Shown in pieces: positions 22,231-35,083 of a stretch of DNA of 64,000 nt. The notes under the pieces are model-generated. The model searched no databases. It was not told where the DNA came from and saw only the letters and a list, made by a program, of their open reading frames with translations. The translations under genes were made by a program, and so were the position numbers. Each line of letters starts with the position of its first letter. Positions within the stretch are counted from its first letter, which is position 1. The DNA is from Pisolithus tinctorius (lineage: Eukaryota; Basidiomycota; Agaricomycetes; Boletales; Pisolithaceae): NCBI GenBank assembly GCA_024663395.1, contig JANFAH010000008.1, positions 2,108,001 to 2,172,000 of the forward strand, given 5' to 3'.

Positions 22231-25200
22231 CGCGGCACGTCCTGCCAACCCCCCACGAGTCGACCCGCGCGCAGCCACTGTTGAAGAGGAAATCATTTCC
22301 CCTGGTGTTCAAAGTTCGCTGTGCCGCTCGCCAGGCATCCGAGCCCTCCACACCTGCACCAACATTCTACCGCTACGAAACCATATGTTCCTCCGACTAA
22401 TCCAGGCTCCAACGCCCGCGCGCAAGGACCCCGTTCCCGCGGCAATTGTTCCGTCACAGACACCTGTACCCAGCAGCTCGCAATCAAAACCAGTACCGTT
22501 ACTCGTTCCCTCTCGAAGACGAAGCCGCACCCAAGCGTATCGTGGAGCGGGTACTCGAAACCAGCGTTGCCATGCCAGTCAAAGAATTATTTGCAGTAGC
22601 CCCAGAGTTTCGCAAACAGTTCAGAGACATCACCATGGCGAAACGCGTCACCACAAACGAGATTGAGGTAGTTCGTAGCGACGATGAAGAAGGAGTACAA
22701 GTGAATGAACTGACCGGCCTGCGATCCTCAAAGAACCGTGCGTGCGAATACGGAGACCGCGTTATCCGCAGTGACGACGGCTCCATCGTAGCTCACCACA
22801 CTCTGCCGCTCCGCTGCATCGAAGCTAAGGTCCCCTGGGACCGACGTCACAATCAACTGCGTACTAGATTCCGGTTCGGAAATCAGTCGCCATGCCCAGG
22901 CACGTTTGGGAAAAGATCGGGACTTCCATTGCGCTGCGAATCATCTCATGACTATGACGTCTGCTAACATGTCTAAAGACACTACTGTAGGCATACTAGA
23001 GAACCTGAAACTCGACTTCGGCGCTGGGCCAGTCATGCTACAGGTTCAAGTAATTGAACATGCCAACTTCGACATGCTCCTCGGACTGTCCGTTCATTTG
23101 CCTTATGAGTGCGGTAACAAACGATTATCCCGACGGCGGACAGCGGATTACTCTCCGAGACCCGAACGACTGGCCGCGAGTACACTTTGCCCACGCGCCC
23201 GTGGCGCGAGGGCTGTCCAGCGCTGCAAGTGCGGCAAGCACTGCCATAGCCACCAAAGTATAGTCGAATGGGGTTTTTGAATATCGATGATCCACCAAAC
23301 GGTCAGGGGAGAGCCTACTAAAACGTCCTGTTTCCTGTTTAGCCGCTGTTATCCGTTCCTCAGTCCTACTGTCTCATCCCTAGCCTTCACTTCGACGAAC
23401 TTCTCTTCGCCCGCGGCACCCGTACCGCGGAACATACCCACCGGAATACCCTCGCCTGCTTTCACTTTCCTCTCTTCCACTCAGACAATACTAAACCCCT
23501 CTGCTATAGCCACATTCGGCAGCGTTTATCGACTAGATCCCGCGGTTCGCACCCTCGTTTACAAGCCAGTTGCCAAGAAGGTTCGGACGGTACCTGCCCC
23601 GATGGCGGAAGAGTACCGCATCGTGCGCAGCCTGCCTGACGACCCGCTCGCTGGTCTCCAACCACTTCCAACCCATCCTCCAGACTTCGCCCCGGGCGTC
23701 CTGCTTCACTGCCGAACGGGCCGCGGAACTTGACCTCGACCCTGCAGATTGGCTTTGGCCAGAAGAACTTAAACTCGTAACTTGGCTCGTTTCGGTCCAT
23801 GAGCTCGCATTCGCTTGGGACATTACAGAGCGCGGACACCTAGACGAACGCTATTTTCCGCCAGTAAAGATTCCTACAATTCCGCACACGCCTTGGGTCC
23901 AACAGCAATATCCCTATCCCGAACGCGATCCATGCCCAAGTCATAGACATGATTAAAGATCGCATCAAGTCCGGCATGTATGAACCTTCTACAGCGGCTT
24001 ACCGCTCCCGCTGGTTCTGCGTAGTAAAGAAAGACGGAAAGTCTCTTCGCCTTGTGCATGACTTACAGCCCCTGAATGCAGTGACCATCCACGATGCGTC
24101 CGTTCCGCCCTTCGTAGAACACCTCGCAGAATCCTTTGCTGGATATGCAGTGTATGCAATGATGGACCTCTACTCCGGGTATGACCAGCGCGCACTCCAC
24201 GTCGATTCCCGCGACCTCACCACCTTCGGTACCCCCCTCGGACCACATCGGCTTACTACTCTGCTGCAAGGTCATGCGAATGCGGTACAGGTATACCAGG
24301 GAGATACTGCATTTGTTCTCCAGGATGAGATCCCGCATCATACCCTACCCTTCATAGATGACGTCCCCGTAAAATCCGAGACCACCCGCTATCAGCGTGC
24401 AGACGGCTCCTATGAGACTATCCCGGAGAATCCATGGGATTCGGAAATTTATCTGGAATCACTGTATAGTTGTTAACCGTATCCTTCAGCGTTTGCAGAA
24501 CGTCGGAGCCACCTGTCTCGGCAAAGAAGTTCGTGCTAGCCGCTCCGTCCGCTGTGATCATTGGCCACAAGTGCACCTTCGAAGGTCGCATTCCTGAAGA
24601 AAGCAAAGTGCAGAAGATCCGCGACTGGCCCGAGTGCCGCAACCTGACACAGGTTCGCGGTTTCCTCGGTGTCTGTGGAGTGCTACGCATCTTCATCAAA
24701 GACTTCACCAAGATCGTGTGGCCGCTAGTCGCGCTCACGCGGAAAGACGTACCATTCACATGGGACGAGCCGCAACGCGCTGCCATGCAACGCCTCAAAG
24801 ATGAAATTGTAAAGTCCCCCGCACTCCGAAGAATCGACTACAAGTGCGGTCGCGAAGTAGTTCTAGCAGGTCGACACATCGGTCATCGCAGTTGGCTACA
24901 TCCTCTACCAGCTTGGCGAAGATGGCAGACGGTACCCAAGTCGCTTCGGATCCATCACCCTCAATGAAGTGGAAAGCCGCTACTCCCAGGCCAAGCTTGA
25001 GTTGTACGGTCTCTTCCGCGCGTTGCGCGCGGTACGCGTATACATCTTCGGCCTCACTAACTTCACTGTGGAGGTAGATGCGAAGTATATTAAGGGTATG
25101 ATAAATAACCCAGATCTGCAGCCTAACGCGACGATCAATCGCTGGATCGCTGGCGTCCTCCTTTTCTCGTTCAAACTCGTCCACGTTCCCTGCGGATAGG

Positions 25201-26900
25201 CATGCCGGCCCTGATGGCTTATCCCGCCGTCCGCAGTCGGAGCTCGACCCTGCCCGAGGATGACGACCATGAGGATTGGCTGGACCGTTTCTACTCTTTC
25301 TCTACACAGGTCGTCAATGACCGCCCGCCTCCTATGTCACTTTCCAGTCAAGATCAGCCATTCCCTACCACCACCCGCTTACCATCGGGCGAGCCTCCCG
25401 CCGCCTGCATCCTTCTATCTCGCATTCTCTGCGACTGCTGATGCTAATAACCCTTCCGATACCCCAGACGACCCTGCCATTCCGCGGTCCACGAAAGCTC
25501 GGGCACGCGAAGCAAAGATAGAAATGATCCGCACATTCCTCGCGACCCGCGAGCGACCTCCTGACCTTACTGATGCGCAGTACTCATCCTTCTTTAATTC
25601 GGCCAGCCGCTTCTTCCTCCTAGATGGCAACTTATGGTGTCGGGAACCGCACGGACGGCACCAGCTAGTCGTCGATGCATCCAAGCGGTACCGTCTCATC
25701 AAGGAAGCGCATGACGACCTCGGGCACAAAGGTGTCTTCACGGTCCGCACACGCCTTCTCCTCCTGCTTCTGGTGGCCTCTGCTTGTCGAGGACTGTGAA
25801 GTGGTATGTCCGCACTTGTCACGAATGCCAGATCCGCCAGACGCAGAAGCTTCATATCCCCCCCACTGTACCCATGATAGGGGGCTTGTTTCATAAAGCT
25901 CACATTGACACGATGCTGATGCCCAAAGCCGGCGGCTACCGCTACATAGTACAGGCCCGTTGCGCGCTGACCTTCATATCCCGAATGGCGTATGTTGCGC
26001 GCAGGAAAATAGTACCGCGCTCGCGTCCTTCAGTCTTCGAGGATATCCTATGCCGCTGGGGTCCTGCTCACCGAGATTGTCACCTGACAACGGTCCCGCG
26101 TTCGTCCAAGCCTTAGATGCCCCTAGCCGCGCAATATCATATCCAGTCACATCCGTATCTCTCCTTACAACTCTCAGGCTAACGGCATTGTAGAGCGTCC
26201 GCCACTATGATGTTCGCGAGGCTATCATGAAGAGCTGCGAGAACGATGATCGCCGCTGGCACACCGTTGCGCACTCCATCTTCTGGGCCGAGCGGGTCAC
26301 CATTTTGAAATCCACGGGTCTATCCCCTTATTTCATGGTACATGGTGTCGAACCGCTGTTCCCATTCGACCTTGTGGAGGCTACTTTCCTTTTACCCCTA
26401 TCCCGCGATGATGCGACACTGCTGACTACCACAGAACTGATAGCTTGGCGAGCACGCCAGTTGCAGAAGCATCAGGATGACTTGGACCAGGTCCGCGGCA
26501 ACGTCCTCCGCGCACAGCTTCCAGTCCTATCCAGCAGTTCGAAGCCGCCTTACAGCATCGCATTAAAGACCATAACTTCGCTCCCGGCGCCCTCGTGCTT
26601 GTTCGCAACTCCCGCGTAGAGAAAGAGCTGAACCGGAAGACAAAGCCGTGGTACACCGGTCCCATGGTCGTCCTTCGTCGGACCACTGGCGGCTCGTACC
26701 TACTGGCCGAGCTGGATGGCTCCATCTCCAAACTCCGCTTCGCTGCATTCCGCTTACTTCCCTACCACCCGTGGTCTCAGACCCGCGCAACCGTAACTCG
26801 CATTACTGGGTTAGATGATGAAGAACTAGACCACCTTCTTGAAGAGGCTGAGGATGACCCCACTGATGATGATGTGGAGGCTTTTTCCGCAGACAGCTGA
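22231..26900 (+). pseudogene. pol: Gypsy-C pol: protease, RT, RNase H, integrase
   Basis: Protease VLDSGSE (near 22868) and the downstream MTSANMSKDTTVGILENLKLDFG. RT starts near 23950 (SRWFCVVKKDGKSLRLVHDLQPLN; MMDLYSGYDQ; FIDDVPVK catalytic box near 24353). RNase H follows (YSQAKLELYGLFRAL), then the integrase HHCC (YVRTCHECQIRQTQ), a core with TDNGPAF and ERP, and a C-terminal NRKTKPWYTGPMVV block. Breaks explained by one base inserted in a CpG: 22836 T, 22885 A, 23702 T, 23904 A, 24514 T, 24868 A, 25191 T, 25255 C, 25765 T, 25795 T, 26065 T, 26085 T, 26145 A. A few other indels (for example near 22930 and 26205) do not fit. No chromodomain recognised; ends at 26900. Confidence 0.85.
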
Positions 26901-27040
26901 CTATCCGTCCTTTCCAGTATCCACAGTTTGTCCATCGCGCTATTCCTCCGTACCCTCTTCTCCCACGATACCCATACCTCTTTCCGCGGCCTTGCCCGCC
27001 TCCCCGCGGCTTCTCCTACTACGCTCGTTCCTTCTCCCAT

Positions 27041-27080
27041 GCTGACTGGGGACAGTCAGCATTCAAAGTCCCCCGCAGGG
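27041..27080 (+). repeat. Hairpin/PPT module, pol-proximal copy
   Basis: GCTGACTGGGGACAGTCAGC is a perfect stem (GCTGACTG/CAGTCAGC) and is followed by AAGTCCCCCGCAGG. The same module recurs at 29201-29238 directly before the 3' LTR. The two copies bracket the antisense ORF region. Confidence 0.85.
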
Positions 27081-27690
27081 GTGACCAGCATACCACTTGA
27101 TCCGCCTGATGTTAGACATAGTTCATTTCCCTTTATCTGTTTTACCCCGGGTTTCGTCCGGAGACCTCTATTCCACCCCGGGTTTCGTCCAGTGATTCTA
27201 CTGATAGCTAGTCCTCGCTCAAACAACATAAAAACCGCTTACAAAAAGTCCAAAACCGTCCAGAAAAATAACAAAACACCGAATAAGTATATAGCCAAAA
27301 CACCGTCTCTCCTATCTCTCTTACTAGTCTCGCTGATACCGTCCTCGGCCGCTTTACACCGCGGATACTTGCAACCACCCCGCACATTTCTTCTTCGAAT
27401 CGCGCAGTCAGCGTGCGCCCCTTGATCTATTTTTCTTTCGATTCTCCTTCCGCTTCCTTACAATTAATACCCAAAGACCAGTCACAGTTACCCAATACAC
27501 AGCCCCTTCGCTCTCTCTCCATCATTCCGTCACATCCTACCATCAAGATCGTTTCACGAGGACTTACCGTTGAGAGAAGTCGAAAGCCGCACGAAGAAGA
27601 CAAGTCGGGTGGTACCCCGCACTCTCTACGATACCGCGGCCGATTCAGGGCCAGTTCCTTGCCTGGCGGACAGAAGTCCTTCGCAGTGCC

Positions 27691-28874
27691 TTACGTCGCA
27701 TCCGCAGTCGGACGAGCGAAGACTTGATATATTTCCGCGCACAATGCGCGGGAAGACAGCGATGCAGGGTATAGTACAAACGGGGATCTACAAACGGTAT
27801 GATCGTCTACTCTACTCCCCAGCTTTGCCAGGGCCTCCGACAGCTGCTCGATGCGGACTTGAAGGCGAAGGTTTGCTGCATGCGCAGCCACGGCCTCGGC
27901 CCTGACCATCCCGAGGGCTTGCGAGATATCCGAGGCGGTCTTGCCATCAAACCCGCCATGCACCAGCGCCTTACCCTTGCCGCGCACACGGGTTTTGACC
28001 ACCTCCACGTCGTCGTCGTCATCGTGGGCCCGTTTGGAAGGGCCAGCCTTCGGTGCCTTGGTTGATCGCGCTGCACCCCATCAACCCCGGACACGTCAGC
28101 ATGCGGCCACCGCTCACCTACTGATGCCCCGGCCTGCGCCTTCTTCCCAGTCCCCTTGTTGGACTTCTCGCACCTTTGCTTCATCTTCACGCACCCGTCG
28201 CACGTCTTGCCGCTCGGTCCGATGCATGACATGCCCTTCGAGGGCGCACCGTGCGCAGGGCACCGGATGCAGTACCGCCCTGGGGGGGACGGTTATCTTC
28301 GGCTTGTCGTCGTCATCGCCCTCAGCGACGGCCTGCCGAGAACGCTGTGTTGCCGTGGTGTCAGTAAAACTACCTGGCATACCCGCGGAGACTTACCTTG
28401 CGCGCCGGCTGAGGGACTTCCACGTGTGTCATCCTTACAGGACGCAACAGGCTCGGCAGCACTCGCCCCTTGCCCCTCGGTGCCCTGCGAAGCTTCCTCC
28501 TCCATCCGCACGTCCTCATCAACCTTGAGCTGCGTGGTCTCCTCCGACACCCACCGCTCATATGCCTCGTCCGCCTCCGCTACCGCCAGGACCATCTGCC
28601 TGCGTCTATCTTCGTGTCGACGTTCGAGCTCTCTGCCGCGCTCGACAAGCGGGAACACTTCGCCCTGGGCAACGATCAATGCTACGACTCTCTACCCAAA
28701 CGAGCGCTTACCTGATCGCTTCTCCCAACGTTGCAGCCACATCACTTTCTCCTCCCACAGGTCTTCCCTGTCGTCTGGCATGCACTTCGCCTCAGCAACC
28801 AAGGCCGCAGACGCGGCAATGAACTTCGCCCTTCAGAGCGGTTTTTTCCGCTTCGATCGGGTCGGGGGTGGCAT
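27691..28874 (-). pseudogene. Antisense Zn-cluster/coiled-coil ORF of Gypsy-C
   Basis: Minus strand, opposite to pol and between pol and the 3' LTR. An ATG at 28874 begins MPPPTRSKRKKP. A probable 47-nt intron (GTAAGC...CCAG, near 28713-28667) precedes a charged helical segment (LVERGRELERRHEDRRRQM; RWVSEETTQL), and a second GTAAGT donor lies near 28397. Then comes CARCALEGHV and, after one extra base, C...TCDGCVKMKQRC. Allowing that single break the pattern is C-x2-C-x6-C-x7-C-x2-C-x6-C. A basic/acidic linker (SKRAHDDDD) and a coiled coil (LRLQVRIEQLSEALAKLG) follow. The layout parallels the A-family antisense ORFs although the sequences are unrelated by eye. Frame breaks make this copy a pseudogene. 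Confidence 0.55.
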
Positions 28875-29200
28875 GCGCGTACGAGTTGAGAGAGACGGGG
28901 GGCACGGTTAGCAGACATGACTAGAGAACGATAGAGAAGGCGATTAATGATGGGAGGAAAGAATCAAATCGATGCGAAGGTTTGAGCCGCGCACTAACAA
29001 TTATATACTTAGCGGCCATGAGGCGCTTATGTCATCGGTCCGGACGCCTATACGCGGTATTCAACGGCCTTCTTCGCGTCCCTCGGCTCTATGCTTGCCT
29101 TCGCTTCTACGCGGAACTCATCCGGTGTTCTCGAACCCTCGGCACCACACCAGTTGCCATCACCACGCGGCAAGCTATTTATGTCCTCCGCGCCACTGTG

Positions 29201-29238
29201 GCTGACCGGGGACGGTCAGCATCTAAGTCCCCCGCAGG
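29201..29238 (+). repeat. Hairpin/PPT module, LTR-proximal copy
   Basis: GCTGACCGGGGACGGTCAGC with AAGTCCCCCGCAGG ends exactly at the 3' LTR. The stem changes relative to the 27041 copy (TG/CA to CG/CG) are compensatory, keeping the hairpin paired. Confidence 0.85.
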
Positions 29239-29898
29239 TGTGAGGAATCCAGCATTCCCTGGACGCGTAAGCCCCTATCATTAACCGTTCCGTGACTACT
29301 GTTACGTCCGCTCCCATCTCGCGTTCACCAGTTGTTCACGCGCTACCTTCCCACGCCCTCGCTCCCTCTCGCGCAATGCTATACCCACGGCCAGCTGTGC
29401 TCCGGTTGTTGTTTTTCCTCGGACTCTTTCTTTATCACGGTCTCTATTCCTTTAGTGCTTGTAGTATACCCTCGGCCTCAGTTTGGCCTGTCTTCTGTGT
29501 ACGCGCTGTCGCGCGGCTTTCCTTTACTGTACCCTGTCTTACTTAGGTTCCGGGTTTGTCCGGACTATAAAGCCCTGTACTTAGGTACAGAATGATACCT
29601 TTTGGCACTCGGAAGGTCACCACGAGTTTCCTTACGCTTCGTCTACACCGCACAGTCTCGCATTCCTGCCGCGCACTGAACTACGTATACCGCTCGCACC
29701 TGCTCGCATCGCCAGTACTATCACCGCGGACCACGCCGCGCACGTCACGAAACACTACCGCTACAAAGCGCTGGGTCTCTCCTTCTAGTCCCGACAGTCC
29801 AGAATCCCTTGGGACGAACAATTCGTTCCCTTCATTTCTTATTGTTGTTATCTAAGCCATCTAGCTCGTGTTGTACAGCTACTTGGACTTTTCCTACA
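29239..29898 (+). repeat. 3' LTR of Gypsy-C (660 bp)
   Basis: Differs from the 5' LTR by about six substitutions, four of them CpG transitions, and by seven added bases: A at 29251, 29330, 29393 and 29654; T at 29667, 29677 and 29701. Each lies between a C and a G. TATAAAG at 29566-29572. Followed by the GCGG target duplication. Confidence 0.92.
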
Positions 29899-32800
29899 GC
29901 GGCAATTGGGGAATGAAACACTTGCACCCCTTCCTCAACAGATGGGTTCCTGCATTAGCAATCAATGCTCGATGTAACAATGATGTGAAGTTGCTTACGA
30001 ATTCGAGAGTGACAATGAATCTATCATTTTACATCACCACATATCAAACAAAGAAACAAAGCAAGCATTACAACCTTTCTGCCATGCTAACAAAAGGTCT
30101 CACATCAACAACGGTTGCTCCTCTTCCACTTTGTACATACAATCAACCATGAACAAGAACTTGCTGTGCCAATGGTGATGTCATACTTGATGGGTTGGGG
30201 CAACACCTACTGGTCACACCACTATACGCCTATATACTGGTCTAGCTTCGTCAGGAAATTATCAGCAACACATCCTACCTTGTCTACATGGGCGTCAAAT
30301 GAGAATGCGAGGTGGGTCTGTTGCGTATTCATAGACAGACAAGAGTGTTAACTCCAGGGGCATTGACATATCAGTGAGAGGCAAGCAAATGCCGAGGCAG
30401 GTGCCACAATCCCTGAGCAAGGGCAACATACCATCGAGGTAGGATCTTCCATTGTCATCAAGAACGGGGCAGCACCTCACTGAGATGTCCAACAGGACGA
30501 TCCTGGAGATGTCATTACCTTCGATGCCAATGCCCAGGGATTTCTGTATCCAAAATGTCAGGTTACAGACTATATCTACTGTGGTGACAACCTCGATCAC
30601 ATGAATGTGCTGCAGTTCTTTACAGACACCTACAAGTGCAAAAGGGGATCGCACAAGTGTGCAGATACTGTGACAAGTCCCAAAGCCACAGCGCCTGGAC
30701 ATGTGTGACAATGCGGCCGTCCATGTCACACTTGTATACAATACCAAGCAATGCATCCAAGATTTGGACAGAAGGAACGCATTGTTCAACCAGATGGACA
30801 TCACACTCTCCTGAACTTCATTGGACGCTACTTCCCTACACAGGATGATCCTGATTGTCACACGTTTTACTGTGTGTTGATGCTTATGCTACTAAAACCA
30901 TGGTGGGACCTCCACACCGACCTCAAGAAATCTCACAAGACATGGCAAGTTGCTCTGAACACATTCCTGGCGTCGGTGCCCACCCGAATACACCACATAA
31001 TCTCTGGAGTGCAATATTTTCACCGCTGTGAGAAATTGGCGCAGGAGCAACAGGCACTGTATGCCCAACACTCTCCCCAGGATCTCGGCGAAAATTTATA
31101 CAATGAGGAACCTTTAGAGGAGGATGGGGCTTTCACACACACTGAGGGTGAGCAGTTGCTGACCGAACAAGGATTAGCTGCTATTATTGCAGGGCAAACC
31201 CTGTGGCAGGAAGAACTACATGGACGTCTGGCTGTACAAGCCACGATGATCACAAAAGTCTTTCCTGATGATGTCAAGCTGACATGGATGGATGCTGGGA
31301 GCTTTCGCAACATCAACACAGCAGAAGCATCAATGTCCGGGGTATCTCATGCAGGTGAAGAAGACCTGCAGAATTTGTTGACATGGAATGATCTCATGGC
31401 ACGGGATGTTCAGTTACAGAACATGATCATAGATCCCGCCTCTTCTTTGCCAACCCCATCTGATATCCCTCCCAGTGTTGTCCCATTGCACCAACATGAC
31501 CTACCAGAAATCCAGACACCCACAGACAGCACAGAAATAGTGGAGACCATGATAGCTGCATTGGACCCATCGATGCTCAAAGCAGACCAATGTCGTGCAT
31601 ACGACATAGTCACTTGGCATGTTGACCAGTGGTTGTGTGGACATGATCCTCCACCTCTACGCATGCTCATTCATGGGGAAGGCAGTACAGGGAAGTCGAA
31701 AGTTATTTAATCTATCACCCAGTACTTTGCACATTGAGGGGTGTGTCACATCCTGCTAAAGACAGCATATACCAGTGTTGCTGCCTCTCTCATTGATGGA
31801 AAAACAATGCACACCATCGGCATGATGTCATGATCTAGATCCAACCTTTTGAGTCCTCAGATGAAGGCGAAGTTACAAGATTTCTGGAAGACATACCAGT
31901 ATCTCATCGTGGACGAGATGTCGATGCTAGGCAAAACATTCCTGGCACAGTTATCACGCAACATTGGTATAGTCAAAATGGTGACTGGCCAGTGCACCAG
32001 TGATCATTCATTTGGTGGCATCAGCATAATAATGTGTGGCGATTTCCATCAATTCCTGCCTGTTGCAGTCGGTCCCACAGAAGCGCTGTATTACCCTACC
32101 ACAAACCAATGCGATCGTACTCTTCCTGAGCTTGGGTGTGTGATATATGAAGAATTTGAAACAGTTGTCATCCTTCGAGAGCAGATGCAGGTGACAGATC
32201 CTGTCTGGCATGACTTTCTACAACACCTGCACTATGGGCAAGTTCAGGCGCATCACATGGAAATGTTGCGATCTCTCATACTCACCAATCCCACCTGTAT
32301 GCCAACTGATTTCTCAACAACTCCATGGTGCAATGCATCTCCCATTATGCCCCATCACACCATTCGACAACTTTGGAATGAGATTGCAGTACTCAATCAT
32401 GCCTGCAAAAAAGACAGCTATGTATTCAGGACTACAGCCACAGATACCATCAAAGGCCAACCTCTGATGCTGCTTGAACGATATGCTCTTGCCACCCGAC
32501 GAAGTGGCAATGGTGATCAGAGCCAGCAACGGAAAAGTGATCTACCTGACAAGGTGGATATCTCAGTTGGTATGAAGGTAATGGTCACACAAAATGTACA
32601 GACAGACCTTGACATCACCAATGGTGCACGCGGTACCATAGTCCATATTATCCTCCATCCTGATGAACCGATCCTTCACAGCAATGGACCTGTTGTAGAG
32701 CTGACACATCCCCCTTTATACATTCTGGTCAAACTGGACCATACTCGCACATCAAAACTGCCTGGACTGGATCATGCAGTGATACCTGTTGAGCCACTAG

Positions 32801-33183
32801 AAAAAAACATTCAAATCAAATGTAATGGACCTGAGGGCCATGCAGTCACACATGTCGTCAAACATTGTCAGTATCCAATGACCACTGCATATGCATTTAC
32901 AGATTATCGTGCACAAGGGCAGACCATCGCATGCATACTTGTTGATATCGCTACACCCCCCACTGGTGGTCTCAATTTGTTCAATCTTTACATTGCACTG
33001 TCTAGAAGCTCCAGTCAGGATACTATCCGATTGTTATGTGATTTCGACAACAAAGTATTCCAGGCCACTCATTCTCCCGAATTCTTGGCAGAAGATGATT
33101 GGCTAGATGGACTAGATTTATGCACAAGGTGGTGGTGGCAGGAGATCTCAGCGATGTGTGCTGTTTATGACACCATGTGCTAG
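29899..33183 (+). pseudogene. Helitron 1, Rep/helicase ORF piece 2 (PIF1-type helicase)
   Basis: Continues piece 1 with NWGMKHLHPFLNRWVPALAI and NLSFYITTYQTKKQSKHYN (tyrosine/lysine motif of the Rep region), then VMSYLMGWGNTYWSHHY, DYIYCGDNLDHMNV and HTLLNFIGRYFP. The helicase has Walker A GEGSTGKSKVI (31675-31707), Walker B YLIVDEMSMLGK (near 31899), GGISIIMCGDFHQFLPV, GMKVMVTQNV...NGARGTI, TDYRAQGQTI and YIALSRSSS. Stops such as the TAA at 31708-31710 (glutamine expected) and several TGA codons inactivate it. It ends with TAG at 33181-33183. Basidiomycete Helitrons encode exactly this Rep-helicase order. Confidence 0.85.
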
Positions 33184-33524
33184 ATTTACCACGAACCCCT
33201 CTATGGACTTTGCCTGGGTCTAGTTCTGTGGACTTTTCTATCCAGCTTTCGCATTTGTACCTTGGACGACTAAGATATAACACCACAATAATGTTTCCTA
33301 TCAAATACTATACAATAAACTTTGCTGTTGAGCTCTCACAGTTGTACGTTGGACGGACACTGTGTTGGATGCTTATGAAATTGTGTTGGTATTGGACCTG
33401 AGGCGGTGATGCAGTTGTGCATTGGACCCTCAATCTTCACACAGCTGTCCGAAATTGGAAAAAATTTCTGTGTTGAGTTGGCTCCCATGCATTTATGACC
33501 CCAGTAGAAACCTTGCAAGCAAGG

Positions 33525-33871
33525 TAAAACATTGCATTGCAGCCTCCACAGCACTGCCACACTTACACCAATTCACCTGGCACATGGGATGGCATGCCCT
33601 GCCATAATAGAGGTGGGTGCCTAGTGATTTCTGCAACTAAAAGTGTCAAAAATGCGAAATGGGCACCTCTAATCAATCAGTCCATTAGAGATTTATAGCT
33701 TTGAGATGGCCAATAAGCCATTGACCATTGTGTGCATTTCGCATTTTTGACACTTTTAGTTGCAGATATCACTAGGCACCTGCTGCTATTATGGCAGGGC
33801 ATGCCATCCCATGTGCCAGGTGAATTGGTGCAAGTGTGGCAGCACTGTGGAGGCTGCAATGCAATGTTTTA
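33525..33871. repeat. Long inverted repeat (137-bp arms, 73-bp spacer)
   Basis: Arms 33525-33661 and 33735-33871 are reverse complements at roughly 93 percent, starting TAAAACATTGCATTGCAG. The termini TAAAAC...GTTTTA could be the ends of a fold-back/MITE-like element. No clear target duplication was seen. The transcript would form a long hairpin. Confidence 0.85.
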
Positions 33872-34254
33872 GATATGTTGTGTAAATCTCCACTATTTTA
33901 TTTGCGCTTTTTGGAGTTTTCCCACGCATCTGGGAAGTGTAATTTGCATGCTGCTCATTCAATTCCTGATGGATTGACTTGATACTTTCTACATAGGTAG
34001 CTAGGGACATGGGGCATGCACCCAAGGTATTAAGCATTGCATAAACTATGTGTGAGATGCATGCTGTGATGTTCTTTTGTTTTTTCCATTCCCCTTATAT
34101 CTCATCAACCAGTGACTTTGATTGGATAATACTTCAACATGTTGTGAATACCCCCTAGACCATCCCACCTGCAACATCACAGATGCATATGTCAAGAATT
34201 GAATGAGTGGTGACATGATTCATGTTGAAGCACAGCCACACTTAGCATTAGGGG

Positions 34255-34680
34255 TGAGTTAGTCACGTGCTAGGTACATAGTGCCAGATGCGAGGTAGGT
34301 GCTATCACATGGTGTCATGTGACTCTGGATTCACGCAGCAATGTGACTGCTGGGACCACATGATCGGCCCCTCCTGTGACCTAAGGCATCGTATCACATG
34401 ATCATCAATTGATCTCAGCATGTGACTATTAGGTACACATGACTGAGTGATGTTGTGACCTGGGGCACCAAGTCACGTGGCTCACAGTCACATGATTCAA
34501 CCTCACGTGAACTATTGTCACATGACCTGGGTCATGGGTGCCGGAAAGGAGCATGTCACATGACTTCACCAGTGCCATGTTGGGAACACTTTGGGTCATG
34601 TGACTGTCATGGCATCAACCATGTGACTGTATCATGTGACCAGTCTCGTCACATGATTTGGTGTCATGTGACTTCCACCC
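34255..34680. repeat. Cluster of TCACGTGA-type palindromes and deaminated derivatives
   Basis: About seventeen sites of the form (G)TCACATGA, TCATGTGA(C) or CACGTG within 425 bp. Three retain CACGTG (near 34264, 34473 and 34504). The others are what one CpG transition on either strand of CACGTG would give. Flanking intervals 33872-34254 and 34681-35083 hold no gene or repeat that I can recognise. Confidence 0.75.
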
Positions 34681-35083
34681 TCTGACTCATACTACACTTT
34701 TTGTAGTCAGCGACAGGCAAAAATGCAAACTACCAAAGTGTAGCATAGCCTACACTAGCAGTACTACCAACTGCTACAAGTAGCACTAGTAGGTGTTAAT
34801 ACCCCAGCAAGTGATAATGCAGCAATGTCATCACAATCAAAGTTGTAGCTCCTGATTTTGAAATCATGATGGTATGCTTATCTTATCAGCAAGTGGAAAA
34901 TTGCATGAGGAAAACACAAAACACTTATGATCAGCACCATGCCAGGAGAAATCAATGTCTGCCCTGGAGTCCCAGCTGGGTATACCCAACCTGTTTAGAC
35001 CTCATAAGTATATAAACCTATGGAAATATATAGACTTAATGGGTCTCCAAAGGGGATTGACTGAATTGCCTGCAGACTCTCAA

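Larger units (their letters stand above)
19733..29898 (+). mobile_element. Ty3/gypsy family C, full length (10,166 bp), inserted in Helitron 1
   Basis: Two LTRs (653 and 660 bp, ends TGTGAGG...CCTACA) enclose a PBS, gag, pol and an antisense ORF. The target duplication is GCGG (left 19729-19732, right 29899-29902). CpG-rich, unlike its surroundings, so it appears young. Despite this, gag and pol are broken into many frames. About twenty single-base insertions, each between C and G of a CpG, explain most breaks, and the 3' LTR has seven more relative to the 5' LTR. Confidence 0.92.
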
